Translations under genes and position numbers: made by a program
Origin: Pseudo-nitzschia pungens
Lineage: Eukaryota; Bacillariophyta; Bacillariophyceae; Bacillariales; Bacillariaceae
Reading direction: 5' to 3'
Assembly: GCA_037355855.1 (NCBI GenBank)
Contig: CM074760.1
Span: 62,001-126,000, forward strand
Length of the DNA stretch: 64,000 nucleotides
Shown: one piece after another, positions 21,580 to 33,825 of the stretch
Numbering within the stretch: position 1 is the stretch's first letter
Layout: every line of letters begins with the position of its first letter
The notes under the pieces: model-generated
Told to the model about the DNA's origin: nothing
Database searches by the model: none
The model's input: the letters and a program-made list of their open reading frames with translations, nothing else

Positions 21580-23298
21580 GCTCCTTCTGTGCTAAAGCAA
21601 ACAAGAAGCACCAAGTGAGCAAACGGGTGAAACTGCGGTAGGATAGGACATGTATGATATTATTTGTAGATTAGGCAAAAACGAAGATAAACGGAACGCG
21701 ATCGAGTTCTGGGATTCGTTGGACAACAACCCAATGTTCGCTTCGAAAACTTTGAGTGGGTATCAGTACATGGGGTTCAGAGTTTCGTGTTTCGCATCGA
21801 GCACGGTCCCAGTAGGAGCAAGCAAGAACACAGAAAGAACAAGCAAACAACATGCAATGGATGATCAATTTTGCCACAGAAATAGAGTATTGATGCAACA
21901 ATACAGTACTAACTAACAATAGACGAAACATAACTTTCAAAAAATGCAATCAGAAATGCAATCAGAATCGTATCATTCACCTGAAAACACATATTTGAAT
22001 GATGATTATCCCATGAGCACTGCGCATGCCTGAATTGGTAGACGCCTGCTTGGATTATCTCCCTTCCGTTACATCGACCTCCTTCGGATAGATTCCGGCA
22101 CGAGTCAATTAAAGTGACGTAACGTTCAGGTCAAATCATGTCAGTGTTCAGTGATGAGTTTGGTTGAGTGGACTGCACCGAGAGAGCAAGAAGGAACGCA
22201 ACGAGGAACGCAACGAGGAACACAGCAAAGTGCAACGGAATGAACCTAACAAATACCACACCACTTTTTTGCCGGATGTCATTGATATCACACTGCATCC
22301 TCGCCTTCCATTGGACAGTCATCATTCTCAGCAATGTGGTACGCAACCCACCAGATCCGATTCTTCTTGATAGGTTTATTGTGCTGCCTGCCGCATGCCT
22401 TCCTCTCGGAAGCGGAGGCTTAGCTTTACAAGGACAACCACAGTCGCTTTCGATCGTGACCCTGGTGCGTTGAAAACCTCCAATCCAGTGTGGATCGGCC
22501 GTGCACTCCGGCGTGGCGAGTTAAAATGTATGGCATCGACCACGAGGTTGTTTCACCCATTCTTCCAGCCGGTTGTTGTTGCCCTTCATTCACGGGATGG
22601 AGGCGGAAGACGAGTCGTCGTGGTCGTAGTCACTGTTGCTATTGTTGTTGTCTTAGTCCCTGTCGTTGTCGTTGGGCGCGATTGTGATGGGGTCCCGATT
22701 GTTGCGATGGGACCTAGTAGCCGCAAAGGCTTCCACGGCATTGCAGCAGGCTTTAGGGATGATTCACTCATTCGGGGAGCCATCGGCGGATGGATGGATG
22801 GATGGATGCAAGGGTTGAAGAATCGATTCGGTTCAATTGTACTTTTTACGCAGAATGAATCGAAAGTGTCAGTTACTTACGTATGCACGTATTTTGAGCA
22901 TGGTGGATCTTTTCGTCATGCCTGCTTGACTTGGAAAGGTCACGCATCTTGGTGCGGTAAGATCTTATGTAATTACTGTTGGAGATTATGGAAGGCAATT
23001 ATTGATTTTGACGAAAACTGATCGTAAACCGGGATTGATTCATGTGTAAACAAGATCGTCAACCGGGATTGATTTAGGTGGGATCAAGATGAGAACCAGG
23101 ATCCTGAGAGACCATGCCATAAACCTTACTACTACTAGTTATTTCAACAATACGGCACGGTAACTTACTAGTTTGTTGTTTGAAGTTGAAGCACAAACGA
23201 TAGACGAAACCACGCCAATGGTACATTACCATTACCATTATTTGTTGCCTGAGATTACTGGTGTATGAATACCATATTTGTTCGAATTTACATCATAC
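21580..23298. other. Gene-free spacer
   Basis: A frame at 22395-23021 is open for 208 codons but reads as a long Val run and other unlikely text. GGAT tetramers lie near 22790-22807. At 22032-22045 the 14-mer GAATTGGTAGACGC equals the D-arm of bacterial or organellar tRNA-Leu, but no tRNA can be folded around it. Confidence 0.5.
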
Positions 23299-23318
23299 TA
23301 CGTCTGATAACTGATTTT
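23299..23318 (+). repeat. Left terminal inverted repeat, copy 2
   Basis: TACGTCTGATAACTGATTTT, identical to the left end of copy 1. Confidence 0.85.
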
Positions 23319-23447
23319 AGACGTGGGTCAAAAATTTTCGTGCCGGGTCCTTTTGGGGTCAAAATATTTGACCAAAGGATTGTCCCCCGGCTTCATTTTT
23401 TCAGTCCCGTACCATATATATTTTACAGCCTATGCCAATTATTTTTA

Positions 23448-23727
23448 GAGGCAACGCCCATAAATTTTCGAGGCAACGCTCATAAATTTTCGAGGCAACG
23501 CCCATAAATTTTCGAGGCAACGCCCATAAATTTTCGAGGCAAGCCCCATTACTTTTCGAGGCAACGCCCATTAATTTTCGAGGCAACGCCCATGAATTTT
23601 CGAGGCAATGCCCATTAATTTTCGAGGCAACGCCCATAAATTTTTGAGGCAACGCCCATCATTTCTAGAGGCAACGCCCATCATTTTTAGAGGCAACGCC
23701 CATCGTTTCTAGAGGCAACGCCCATTA
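23448..23727 (+). repeat. 22 bp minisatellite, copy 2
   Basis: Thirteen units, as in copy 1 at 6371-6650. Confidence 0.9.
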
Positions 23728-23811
23728 TCACATGATAATAATGTTACACTATTATTGATGTTACGAACCACTAGTATTCTGACTAATACCAAATACTGTA
23801 TTGGTACAAAA

Positions 23812-24717
23812 TGGATTTCAGTTGCCGTCGTATTGAACTTAAGTTGCCGTCGCATCCTATTTCAGTTCCCCGTCGCATTGTATTATCCTATTTCAATTGC
23901 TGTTGGATTGTATTGCCGTTGGATTGTATTGCCATCGCATCCTATTTCAGTTCCCCGTCGCATTGTATTATCCTATTTCAATTGCCGTCGGATTGTATTG
24001 CCGTCGGATTGTATTTCAGTTCCCCGTCGTGTTCCCGTCGCATCCTTGCATCGTATTTCAGCAGTTGCCGTCGGATTGTATTTCAGTCCCCGTCGGATTG
24101 TATTTGAGCAGTTGCCGTCGCATCGTATTTCAGTTCCCGTCGGATTTTATTTCAGTTCCCCGTCGCATTGTATTTCAGTTGCGTTTTGTGTATTCTTCCC
24201 TACGAGGAGCAAGCAGGCAATTTCATGCATGGTTAGAAGTGAACTCCGTGATCAATACCCCCGATCTTGATGCAGTTCACTCACCGTCGCATTGTATTTC
24301 AGCAGTTGCCGTCGGATTTTATTTCAGTTCCCCGTCGCATCATTGTATTTCAGTTGCGTTCTGTGTATTCTTTCCTACGAGGACCAAGCAGGCAATTACA
24401 TGCATGGTTAGAAGATGCAGTTCACTCACCGTCGCATTGTATTTCAGCAGTTGCCGTCGGATTGTATTTCAGCAGTTGCCGTCGCATCGTATTTCAGTTC
24501 CCATCGCATCATTGTATTTAAGTTCCCGTCGCATCATTGTATTTCAGTTGCGTTCTGTGTATTCTTCCCTACGAGGACCAAGCAGGCAATTACATGCATG
24601 GTTAGAAGTGAACTCCATGATCAATACCCCCGATCTTGATGCAGTTCACTCACCGTTGCATTGTATTTCAGCAGTTGCTGTCGGATTGTAATTCAGTTGC
24701 CGTCGGATTGCACCCAA
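23812..24717 (+). repeat. Degenerate ~20 bp array with higher-order repeat, copy 2
   Basis: Counterpart of 6735-7640; the GTTGCGTT blocks start at 24178, 24353 and 24547. Confidence 0.85.
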
Positions 24718-25040
24718 AATTATGTGAAGTTTGGCACACGCATTTATGTGCTTTTTCTGTACGTGCTTTTTCGGTTTTGGTGCATACCAAGTACAAAGCA
24801 CTACTGTATTTACTACAGAACTACTCGTGATTACTACAAGCCTGCCCTCACCCACTTCGAGCCCACCCCGCCGCGCCATAATTTCTGACTACATTTATGT
24901 AAGGTTACTCCCAATGGAAAAAGGACAGACGGAGCGGAAAAAGGACTAATCAATACACAAACAGTAGTAACTACAGTACTAAACTATTTTAAATGACTTA
25001 TCTACATTACTATTTTGGACATTTCCACCATTCCAGCGCG

Positions 25041-26965
25041 GATTCCAGTGTGAATATTCCTCATACTGTGCATGAGCAAGAGTATTCAAAAAGAAGTATT
25101 CCATAATCATTGAACGTTTGGATGTCACCACTGAATAATTAATATTTGGCCCAGTACTGTAGAATTTACTAGAAAATACTGTAAAATCACATATCTGAAT
25201 GAATCTGGCCAATAGTTGTGTGATTCCAGTGTGAATATTCCTCATCCTATGCATGGGCAAGAGTATTCAAAAAGAAGTATTCAAAAATCACCAATTATTT
25301 GGGTGTCACCACTGAATAATTAATATTTGGCCCAGTACTGCGGAATTTACTAGAAAAAAGTACCAAATCAAATATCTGAATGAATCTGGCCAATATTTGT
25401 GTGATTCCAGTGTGAATATTCCTCATCCTATGCATGGGCAAGAGTATGCAAAAAGAAGTATTCAAAAATCACCAATTATTTGGGTGTCACCACTGAATAA
25501 TTAATATTTGGCCCAGTACTGCGGAATTTACTAGAAAAAAGTACCAAATCAAATATCTGAATGAATCTGGCAAATATTTGTGTGATTCCAGTGTGAATAT
25601 TCCTCATCCTATGCATGGGCAAGAGTATGCAAAAAGAAGTATTCAAAAATCACCAATAATTTGGATGTCACCACTGAATAATTAATATTTATTCCACTAC
25701 TGCGGAATTCACTAGAAAAAAGTACCAAATCAAATATCTGAATGAATCTGGCAAATATTTGTGTGATTCCAGTGTGAATATTCCTCATCCTATGCATGGG
25801 CAAGAGTATGCAAAAAGAAGTATTCAAAAATCACCTATATTTTGAATGTCACCACTGAATAATTAATATTTGGTTAACTACTGCGGAATTTACTACTAGA
25901 AAAAAGTACCAAATCACATATCTGAATGAATCTGGCAAATATTTCTGTGATTCCAGTGTGAATATTCCTCATACTGTGCATGGGCAAGAGTATGCAAAAA
26001 GAAGTATTCAGAAATCACCTATATTTTGAATGTCACCACTGAATAATTAATATTTGGTTAACTACTGCGGAATTTACTACTAGAAAAAAGTACCAAATCA
26101 CATATCTGAATGAATCTGGCAAATATTTCTGTGATTCCAGTGTGAATATTCCTCATCCTATGCATGGGCAAGAGTATTCAAAAAGAAGTATTCAAAAATC
26201 ACCAATAATTTGGATGTCACCACTGAATAATTAATATTTGGTCCACTACTGCGGAATTTACTAGAAAAAAGTACCAAATCACATATCAGAATGAATCTGG
26301 CCAATGTTTGTGTGATTCCAGTGTGAATACTTCTCATCCTGTGCATGGGGAAGAGTATGCAAAAAGAAGTATTCAAAAATCACCTATATTTTGAATGTCG
26401 CCACTGAATAATTAATATTTGGCCCAGTACTGCGGAATTTACTAGAAAAAAGTACCAGATCACATATCTGAATGAATCTGGCCAATCATTGTGTGATTCC
26501 AGTGTGAATATTCCTCATCCTGTGCATGGGGAAGAGTATTCAAAAAGAAGTATTCAAAAATCACCTATATTTTGAATGTCGCCACTGAATAATTAATATT
26601 TGGCCCAGTACTGCGGAATTTACTAGAAAAAAGTACCAGATCACATATCTGAATGAATCTGGCCAATCTTTGTGTGATTCCAGTGTGAATATTCCTCATC
26701 CTGTGCATGGGGAAGAGTATTCAAAAAGAAGTATTCAAAAATCACCTATATTTTGAATGTCGCCACTGAATAATTAATATTTGGCCCAGTACTGCGGAAT
26801 TTACTAGAAAAAAGTACCAGCAGATCACATATTTGAATGAATCTGGCCAATGTTTGTGTGATTCCAGTGTGAATATTCCTCATCCTGTGCATGGGCAAGA
26901 GTATTCAAAAAGAAGTATTCAAAAATCACCAATAGTATGGATGTCACCATTGAATAACTGAATAG
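25041..26965 (+). repeat. 181 bp satellite array, copy 2
   Basis: Counterpart of 7964-9888, with the same unit order, the same three 184 bp units and the same truncated last unit. The shared pattern shows that the whole array moved or was copied as one piece. Confidence 0.95.
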
Positions 26966-27034
26966 CTCACTTATTCTGACATGTGGTTCGCTGCAAAAAT
27001 ATTGCTATCGCATCGTGATGTAGCAAAACACATT

Positions 27035-27099
27035 TCCACCATGGGACTCGAACCAATGACACCACATTAGTGACATACAGTGGTACCACTGTTACTGTC
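27035..27099 (-). other. tRNA-like sequence, copy 2
   Basis: Identical to the tRNA-like segment of copy 1, with the B-box match GGTTCGAGTCCC on the minus strand. Confidence 0.45.
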
Positions 27100-27816
27100 T
27101 ACTACTACTTGAACTGTGTTCTCTCTATCTTATAATGCTACTACCATCTCGGGGAAGGCTCATCCTGTATAATATGTACCAACTGTACAATAACTACTAT
27201 CCGGATACCGAAAAAGAAATTACTTCGTACCTTATTACTCGGTGTTCGCTGAGTCACTCCTCTCGTACAGTGTTTCCTCCCAGAATCACTCTTTTTTTTC
27301 ACCTCACTTTTTTCAGGAATAACACAAAAACACAAATCACTGCTGTTTCGATTCACAATCCGACTTATTTTGAGCAGAGTTGCTTTATTGCACTCCGTCT
27401 TGTGAACGAAGAGAACCCCTACGGTAGGCTCTTGGCTCATTGTACTTTAGTCCTTAAATATCCTTGTCTGAAAAACGGAGAAGCACCTCTATGGCATGGA
27501 CGAGAGATTGTTCGCTTGAAAGACATTGTTTGACTTGGCCCCCAAACGTCTTGAAATCAATCAATCTGCATCCATCGCCGGTAGGACTTCAACAGGCGCA
27601 AGTTCTTTGTTTTCGTGACGTAGGAGGAAGAAAAGAACACATCGGCAGCGGACATTCATCGGCAGCGGACATTGGGACAGGTTGGTGCGGAGAGGGACGA
27701 CGACAACAACGAACGGTACGATCGCTCCGGAGAGGGCCGACGGGGGTACGATCGCTACGATCGCTTCTAACAGGAGTTTCTTGTTGTTTTAACTTTCGCC
27801 TTTCCACAGAAAAACA

Positions 27817-28022
27817 ACCGATACGATTGCTGAAGAGGGGAACGACGAACGACCGATACGATTGCTGAAGAGGGGAACGACCGATACGATTGTTGAAGAG
27901 GGGAACGACCGATACGATTGCTGAAGAGGGGAACGACCGATACGATTGCTGAAGAGGGGAACGACCGATACGATTGCTGAAGAGGGGAACGACCGATACG
28001 ATTGCTGAAGAGGGGAACGACA
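27817..28022 (+). repeat. 28 bp minisatellite, copy 2
   Basis: Seven units, as in copy 1 at 10740-10945. Confidence 0.9.
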
Positions 28023-28061
28023 AGGAAAGACGGCGATAGTTCTTTAACAATATTCTCATGT

Positions 28062-28957
28062 ATTATCAACGCGTTTGTACTATCGACGCGTTTGTATTAT
28101 CGACGCGTTGCTGCTTGCTGCTGCTTGCTGTCCCCCCTGTATTATCGACGCGTTGCTGCTGCTTGCTGTCCCCCCTGTATTGTCGACGCGTTGCTGCTTG
28201 CTGTCCCCCTTGTATTATCGACGTTGCTGCTGCTTGCTGTCCCCCTTGTATTATCGACGTTGCTGCTGCTTGCTGTCCCCCCTGTTTTTTTTTTCTACAT
28301 AAATCCCTGTACAATTTGTACTGGAAAATCGAATTTTTTGATTGGCTCGTTAACTCTGCACCTCTATCTGCTTGCTGCTTGCTGTCCCCCCCCTGTATTA
28401 TCGACGCGTTACTGCTGCTTGCTGCTTGCTGTCCCACCCCTGTGTTGTCGACGCGTTGCTGCTGCTTGCTGCTTGCTGCTTGCTGTCCCCCCCCTGTATT
28501 ATCGACGCGTTGCTGCTGCTTGCTGCTTGCAGTCCCCCCCCCCTGTATTATCGACGCGTTGCTGCTGCTTGCTGCTTGCAGTCCCCCCCCCCTGTATTAT
28601 CGACGCGTTGCTGCTGCTTGCTGCTTGCTGTCCCCCCCCTGTATTATCGACGCGTTACTGCTGCTTGCTGCTTGCTGTCCCACCCCTGTGTTGTCGACGC
28701 GTTGCTGCTGCTTGCTGCTTGCTGCTTGCTGTCCCCCCCCTGTATTATCGACGCGTTGCTGCTGCTTGCTGCTTGCAGTCCCCCCCCCCTGTATTATCGA
28801 CGCGTTGCTGCTGCTTGCTGCTTGCTGCCCCCCCCCTGTATTATCGACGCGTTGCTGCTGCTTGCTGCTTGCAGTCCCCCCCCCCTGTATTATCGACGCG
28901 TTGCTGCTGCTTGCTGCTTGCTGCCCCCCCCCTGTATTATCGACGCGTTGCTGCTAC
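28062..28957 (+). repeat. GC-rich CTG/C-tract minisatellite, copy 2
   Basis: Counterpart of 10985-11880. It carries the single substitution seen between the copies (C at 28850), which restores the common CGACGCGTT unit. Confidence 0.9.
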
Positions 28958-29167
28958 AGCGCTAAAGGGGATACAGCGCTAAAGGGGATACAGCGCTAAA
29001 GGGGATACAGCGCTAAAGGGGATACAGCGCTACAGGGATACAGCGCTACAGGGATACAGCGCTACGATACAGCGCTACAGGGATACAGTGATACAGGGAT
29101 ACAGCGCTCCAGGGATACAGGGATACAGCGCTGCAGCGCTACAGCGCTACAGCGCTACAGGGGATGA
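28953..29167 (+). repeat. Short-period TACAGCGCTA repeat, copy 2
   Basis: Counterpart of 11876-12090; the small second cluster lies at 29559-29622. Confidence 0.85.
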
Positions 29168-29839
29168 GCGCAGCTCAGCTCTGTATCGTATCGTGACAGC
29201 GCTCCGCTAGCTCCAGTACTGTATTCTACGGGTAGCGTAGCGTACGGAGTAGCGTAGCTCCGCTTATTAATTAAATTCAGAGGTGTGCTAGCACGTTGGG
29301 TAACTGTCTGGGTCAGGTATCCGGTAATAGTACATATTATACACCAATGACCCGACCCCGGCGGTAGCATAGTATCTTAGCAGGGTATCATGGTAGGTTA
29401 GCATCTCCAGTATTTCTTAGTAGCATTAGCAACCCTAACCTTGTAGCACTCAGCTACACTGTATTAGTACGGATGCTATACCCGGGGTACGTACAACTGG
29501 TACAAATTGTACGCGAAACGCCTGGTATCTCTGGAGTTAGCACCCCATACCACACGTTCGCTACAGGGATACAGGGGATACAGCGCTACAGGGATACAGG
29601 GATACAGCGCTACAGCACTACAACCATTAACCCTAATGGTGGTTCAACAACGAATTTTGACCCCGGCTGTTAATTTTTCGACCCAAATATTCGAGTTTGG
29701 AGCAAAAAATTAATTTTTGGAGCCAAAAAATAATAATTCGAGCTTAAGAAAGGCGCTTTCGCTCCAAATAATAAAAATATTGGAGCTAAAAACATCTAAA
29801 AAAAAAGAGGGGGGTGGTCGAAACGGGTCAAAATGGTCG

Positions 29840-29859
29840 AAAATCAGTTATTAGACGTA
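29840..29859 (-). repeat. Right terminal inverted repeat, copy 2
   Basis: AAAATCAGTTATTAGACGTA, identical to the right end of copy 1. Confidence 0.85.
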
Positions 29860-32795
29860 GTTTCATGATGATGATTCCTCGTCACCATGATATTACAACA
29901 AGTACCGTAGTACCGGTAGCAATACACTAAGGCTTACTTTCTAGTAGTACTAGTATTAATAGTGCTACGAGCTTGTAGAAGTGCTGCCTAGTAGTGGTAC
30001 TGCTGCCAATACTACTAGTAGTGGTAGTAGTACTAGTACTAACAGAAGTATCCAAAGAAGAGGTTATAATAGTAACCAGCACCATTCAAACTACTACTAC
30101 TAGTAGTACTAGTACTAGTAGTACTATCGTTCCGCCACATTGTGACGATTGACGATTGACCATCATCAAAAATCCAATCAACAAATCAATAATAAGAGAG
30201 TAACAATAATGGAGTGAGGTAAATCGTCATCAGTCTCCTGCCCAAAGTTTATTCCTACCGGTAACCTTACAGTCCGGTTCGATACATCCAGATGTGATCC
30301 ACGTTGATACTTCCGGTAGCTGTACTGGTGGTAGTACTAGTACTAGTACTAGTAGTGATGATCTCAGCAACTCAAGGATTCACACTAGTAGTACGAGTAA
30401 CTTCTTAAGGATAACGTGTACTTCAGGTACGGTACGATACTATTGTTTCTACCGGTAAGATTATGTAAGGTATGGATGCATGGAAAATAGATGAGATGAA
30501 ATTACCACCAGATACCGGTACGCGGTCACTCCTGCTTCGATTGTTGTACCGGTAGTCCTAAGGTTAATTACCGTATGCGTTCGGAGCACTGTTGGAAGTT
30601 GGAAATACTCGTACTAATACGAGATATTAGTATGGAGTACTTGTATGTAAGGTACGTACTCGTACGCATTCTGTTCATACTACGGTGCGTCTTCATCCAT
30701 GAGTAATTACGTAGCGTAACTTACCATAACGGTAGCCCACGAGGCAGTCATGACCAGTTACCCTTACTCGTTATGAAGCGAAAGTCTATTGATTGAGCCA
30801 AACAGACTCAACGTTGCTACGATGTACTTCGTACGCAATAGCTTGCAGCTGGTAGTTCGTTAGATGGTGAGTTCTTTTATGATGGAAACTAATCGATGGA
30901 TGGCTAGATGATTCGAACACAAGACCATTAGATGGGCGTGCAGTGTCATACTCGGAGGAGAGGAATCCGGGATCGCAATGCTACTCCCTTCCATGCCCGA
31001 GTGCAAAACACGGCTCACCCACCAACACACAACAACGTAAGCACCGCCTCATTCGTCCGCGGTTCGTTCCACTCCATTCCATTCGACTCGACTCGATTCC
31101 ATTCGGTTCGCATTGATTGATTCCCAATATCCGATTCAATACATGTCTTCTCGATTTGGGGATAACCTGGGTTCGTTTTTTTGCTCTCACATTACTTCCC
31201 CATGGAAGCATCGAATCGAATCACAACAACATCATGATTTGTTCGGATCTACCGAACAGGACCGATTCATTCGTTCCGATCTTCCGGGTCTGCGCGCTAC
31301 AGCTGGTTCGTTTTCCCACCCACGGTTGAGCAAGTCATAATCGCCAGAGGAATGGCTGTGGTCGTTTCTGTGATAAAGTCGTTGGATTCAGTTCCACTTA
31401 AAGTGCTTTTCTGGTCTCGTCAGAAGCAAATGCAGTGGAAGGCACCGTTTCGGGTCAAGCACAAAAGCTACGATGATTGATTCATTAGGACTAGTCCCGT
31501 CTGCAACCTACCGAAGCGCGTTCCATTCTATTCGGCGCTCTGTATATTATACATTATTTGCGAACAAACCGTAGATGAGGTGTTTGAACAAAAAGCTCGT
31601 TGTTTCTGGCGACGACGAAGTGGATTATTATTTTTGTTCTGTCGGGCAGCACGCAGGTACTATCGGATGAGGATCGCGCGGTTCTACTGTATGCCGTTCC
31701 GAGTACGAGTACCGGATAGGATACCCTCGTACCGTATCTAATCAGACGTAGGCTCGTTTGGTACATGTTATTGGTTTCTCAGAACATAACTTACTTGTAA
31801 CCTTACTGCGTCCTGGAGAGACATTCTTTTTCTCCGAGGATTGGTTGATGGGGTCGCTTCGTGGCGGGTTCTGGATTTTTGGAAGAGACGGGTTGGATTG
31901 GTTCGTTCCTCAAAGCAGCATTTGGAGGGAATTTGGAGACCTCAATCAATCTCAAGATTTATTTCTGAATCGAATCTTGCATGCAAGGTACGGCAGTCCG
32001 CTCAGACGGACTGAGCGCCCGATGGGTCATTCCACTGTCCCACTTCTTCGTTTATAATTACATCACACTCATAGCTACGTCAAGTATGTACATACTTACA
32101 AACAGGCCATGTCAGAATGCCTTTGACGGTGCCTTGTCCATGGTTTTGCGATTGATAAAAATTTAGTACCGATTGATACTTTTATTTAGGGTTCACCGCA
32201 TTTACAAAGAAAGAAAGGGTAGTTTTACATTCAACTATCGAGACATTTTTATTTCTTATAGTACTACTATCATGATACACGAATTAAATATTAAAGTATC
32301 TTGATATTACTTGAATTGTATCTAGTCACTTTTGAATAGTATCCATTAACAATACTAATATAATTCGATGTCATAGGGAACCCACGGTAGCAAAATCCAT
32401 TTCGGCAGTGAATAACCGATACACACTGTATCAATTGCGCGGGCGCCGAGATTATGCTTATTGAACTCTCCAACTACGGTACAGTCGCAGCTGCTTCGTC
32501 GAAGTATGAACGGCATCGGCTTCGTCACGTCGCAATTAAACAGAATTCACTTCAACTGTGGTCGTGTGTGGTCTGGTGTAGTCACGCGTAGTCTTGTGTA
32601 CGGTGGTAGTCTTGCGCTTCCGTACTGTGTCCGTATTCTTGTCATGCGTCGAAAGTTTTGCGGAACGGGTCGGAGGCAGTCCGTAGAACGAATATATTAT
32701 TTGCGTTGTATTTGTTCGTGCCAAGGTGAAAATCAGACGATAGACTACGTTAACGAGGATTTCCATCGTATTTTTTCCATAGCTGTCGAGATACT
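29860..32795. other. Gene-free spacer
   Basis: It is rich in CTACTAGTAGTACTAGTA words (30050-30125, 30330-30350) and TACCGGTA palindromes (30256, 30450, 30513, 30547). GTAACCTTAC is at 30261. I see no supported gene. Confidence 0.5.
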
Positions 32796-32913
32796 GAGAG
32801 TAAATAAACAAGGTGCTAGCTGTACATTAGTTATCACATTTATCCCATCACATAGAGAGTAAATAAACAAGGTGCTAGCTGTACATTAGTTATCACATTT
32901 ATCCCATCACATA
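32796..32913 (+). repeat. Perfect tandem duplication, 2 x 59 bp
   Basis: The unit beginning GAGAGTAAATAAACAAGGTG occurs at 32796-32854 and again at 32855-32913, without a difference that I can see. It lies just upstream of the small frame at 32926. Confidence 0.9.
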
Positions 32914-32925
32914 TATTATAGAATA

Positions 32926-33255
32926 ATGGCTTTGCATTCTTCGTTGAAATTGAGAACGCCATCATTCGTCTTGCTGGTACAATTTTTCAGTTGTCTAGTT
33001 AGTGCATGGATGTATCGAATACGTGCCGCGAATTTCCGATCATCGAACCGACAAATTGGTTGGTCCTCTGCCGCGGATTCCCACGTCGTAACAACGGCGC
33101 AGGAATTGTTCTGGCAGTCACCAACACGTCCATCGGCACGGGAGTGTACGGATCGGAGTGCAGCTGCGATTTGTGTGCGGTGCTCGTTTGTTTGGCACGA
33201 CTTCCAACGAAAGACGCACCTCGTGGGATCCCTCGCAGGTGTAGTCGTTAACTAA
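32926..33255 (+). CDS. Weak candidate for a small secreted protein
   Basis: An ATG at 32926 opens a 109-codon frame whose first 28 residues resemble a signal peptide (a basic start, then FVLLVQFFSCLVSAW). The rest is not obviously protein-like. A second forward frame (33006-33251) has a Cys-rich segment (GSECSCDLCAVLVC), so a frame change cannot be excluded. It converges on the small secreted-protein gene on the minus strand, only about 20 bp away. I recognise no family. Confidence 0.2.
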   Translation: MALHSSLKLRTPSFVLLVQFFSCLVSAWMYRIRAANFRSSNRQIGWSSAADSHVVTTAQELFWQSPTRPSARECTDRSAAAICVRCSFVWHDFQRKTHLVGSLAGVVVN

Positions 33256-33276
33256 AGATCTCTTGATTTGTGCCGA

Positions 33277-33774
33277 TCATGTTTCGATTTCAATGTCGTC
33301 CTCGACCTTTTGGCGAGGTTTTCGTTTCTTTCGTTTGCATCTTTTCAAATCATAGATTTCCTTCGCCTCCTTCTTGGACTTGAAACAGGCATAATAATCT
33401 GTTGGATGCTCCATTTGGTTATCAAATTTTTCACATGACCATTTTTTGCATTTGACAAAGCGATCTTTGTCTATGGGACCATTGGCGTAAATACCTGTCC
33501 AACCAAAACCACATCCTTCCAAAAGTTTGCGAAACGCTGTGTCCACCGAGTCCCAAACTGACGTAGTGATTTCATCATTTACGTTATCAATGATGTCGGG
33601 CAAACTGTTTTCGTTCTCGTGGTCGATGGAAGTGGTTGGTGTTATTGCTCCTCGTAGAGAATAGTTGCGCTCGTCCGATGCTGCTACGGGAAGTGCGTTG
33701 GTGTTCAGCACAAGAATGCACAGCAACAGGAAGGCTTGCGCTGTAGAAAAGAATATGATCTTGGTGGAGGTCAT
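33277..33774 (-). CDS. Small secreted Cys-containing basic protein, unknown function
   Basis: The ATG at 33772-33774 gives 165 residues with a clear signal peptide (MTSTKIIFFSTAQAFLLLCI and on to NALP). A longer frame upstream starts only at TTG and would bury the signal, so I prefer this ATG. The mature part has five Cys (in EGCGFG, FVKCKKWSCEK, YYACFKSK and LKRCKRKK), a strongly basic stretch near the C-terminus (KRCKRKKRKPRQK) and a short acidic tail. An odd cysteine number suggests one free thiol or a dimer. I recognise no named domain. It is probably extracellular or in the endomembrane system. Confidence 0.6.
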   Translation of the reverse strand: MTSTKIIFFSTAQAFLLLCILVLNTNALPVAASDERNYSLRGAITPTTSIDHENENSLPDIIDNVNDEITTSVWDSVDTAFRKLLEGCGFGWTGIYANGPIDKDRFVKCKKWSCEKFDNQMEHPTDYYACFKSKKEAKEIYDLKRCKRKKRKPRQKVEDDIEIET

Positions 33775-33825
33775 CGTTGTGGTCTTGGTGGTAGATTCGG
33801 TTAACTGAAATTTATGTGTTTCCAA

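Larger units (their letters stand above)
23299..29859. mobile_element. TIR element, copy 2 (6,561 bp)
   Basis: Same orientation and length as copy 1, with every landmark offset by exactly 17,077 bp. The only difference I found is C at 28850 against T at 11773, inside the GC-rich array; I compared the translated frames and sampled the DNA, so others may exist. The left flank (ACATCATAC) and right flank (GTTTCATGATG) show no target-site duplication apart from the terminal TA. Insertion or duplication must be recent relative to the mutation rate, or the copies are kept alike by gene conversion. Confidence 0.85.

Noticed and set aside
22032..22045. GAATTGGTAGACGC, identical to the D-arm of bacterial/organellar tRNA-Leu
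   Set aside because: No anticodon arm or acceptor pairing can be built around it; at most a degraded organelle-derived fragment.
22395..23021. 208-codon frame with a long Val run
   Set aside because: The composition is not protein-like, and a simple antisense ACC/ACG-rich stretch explains the openness.
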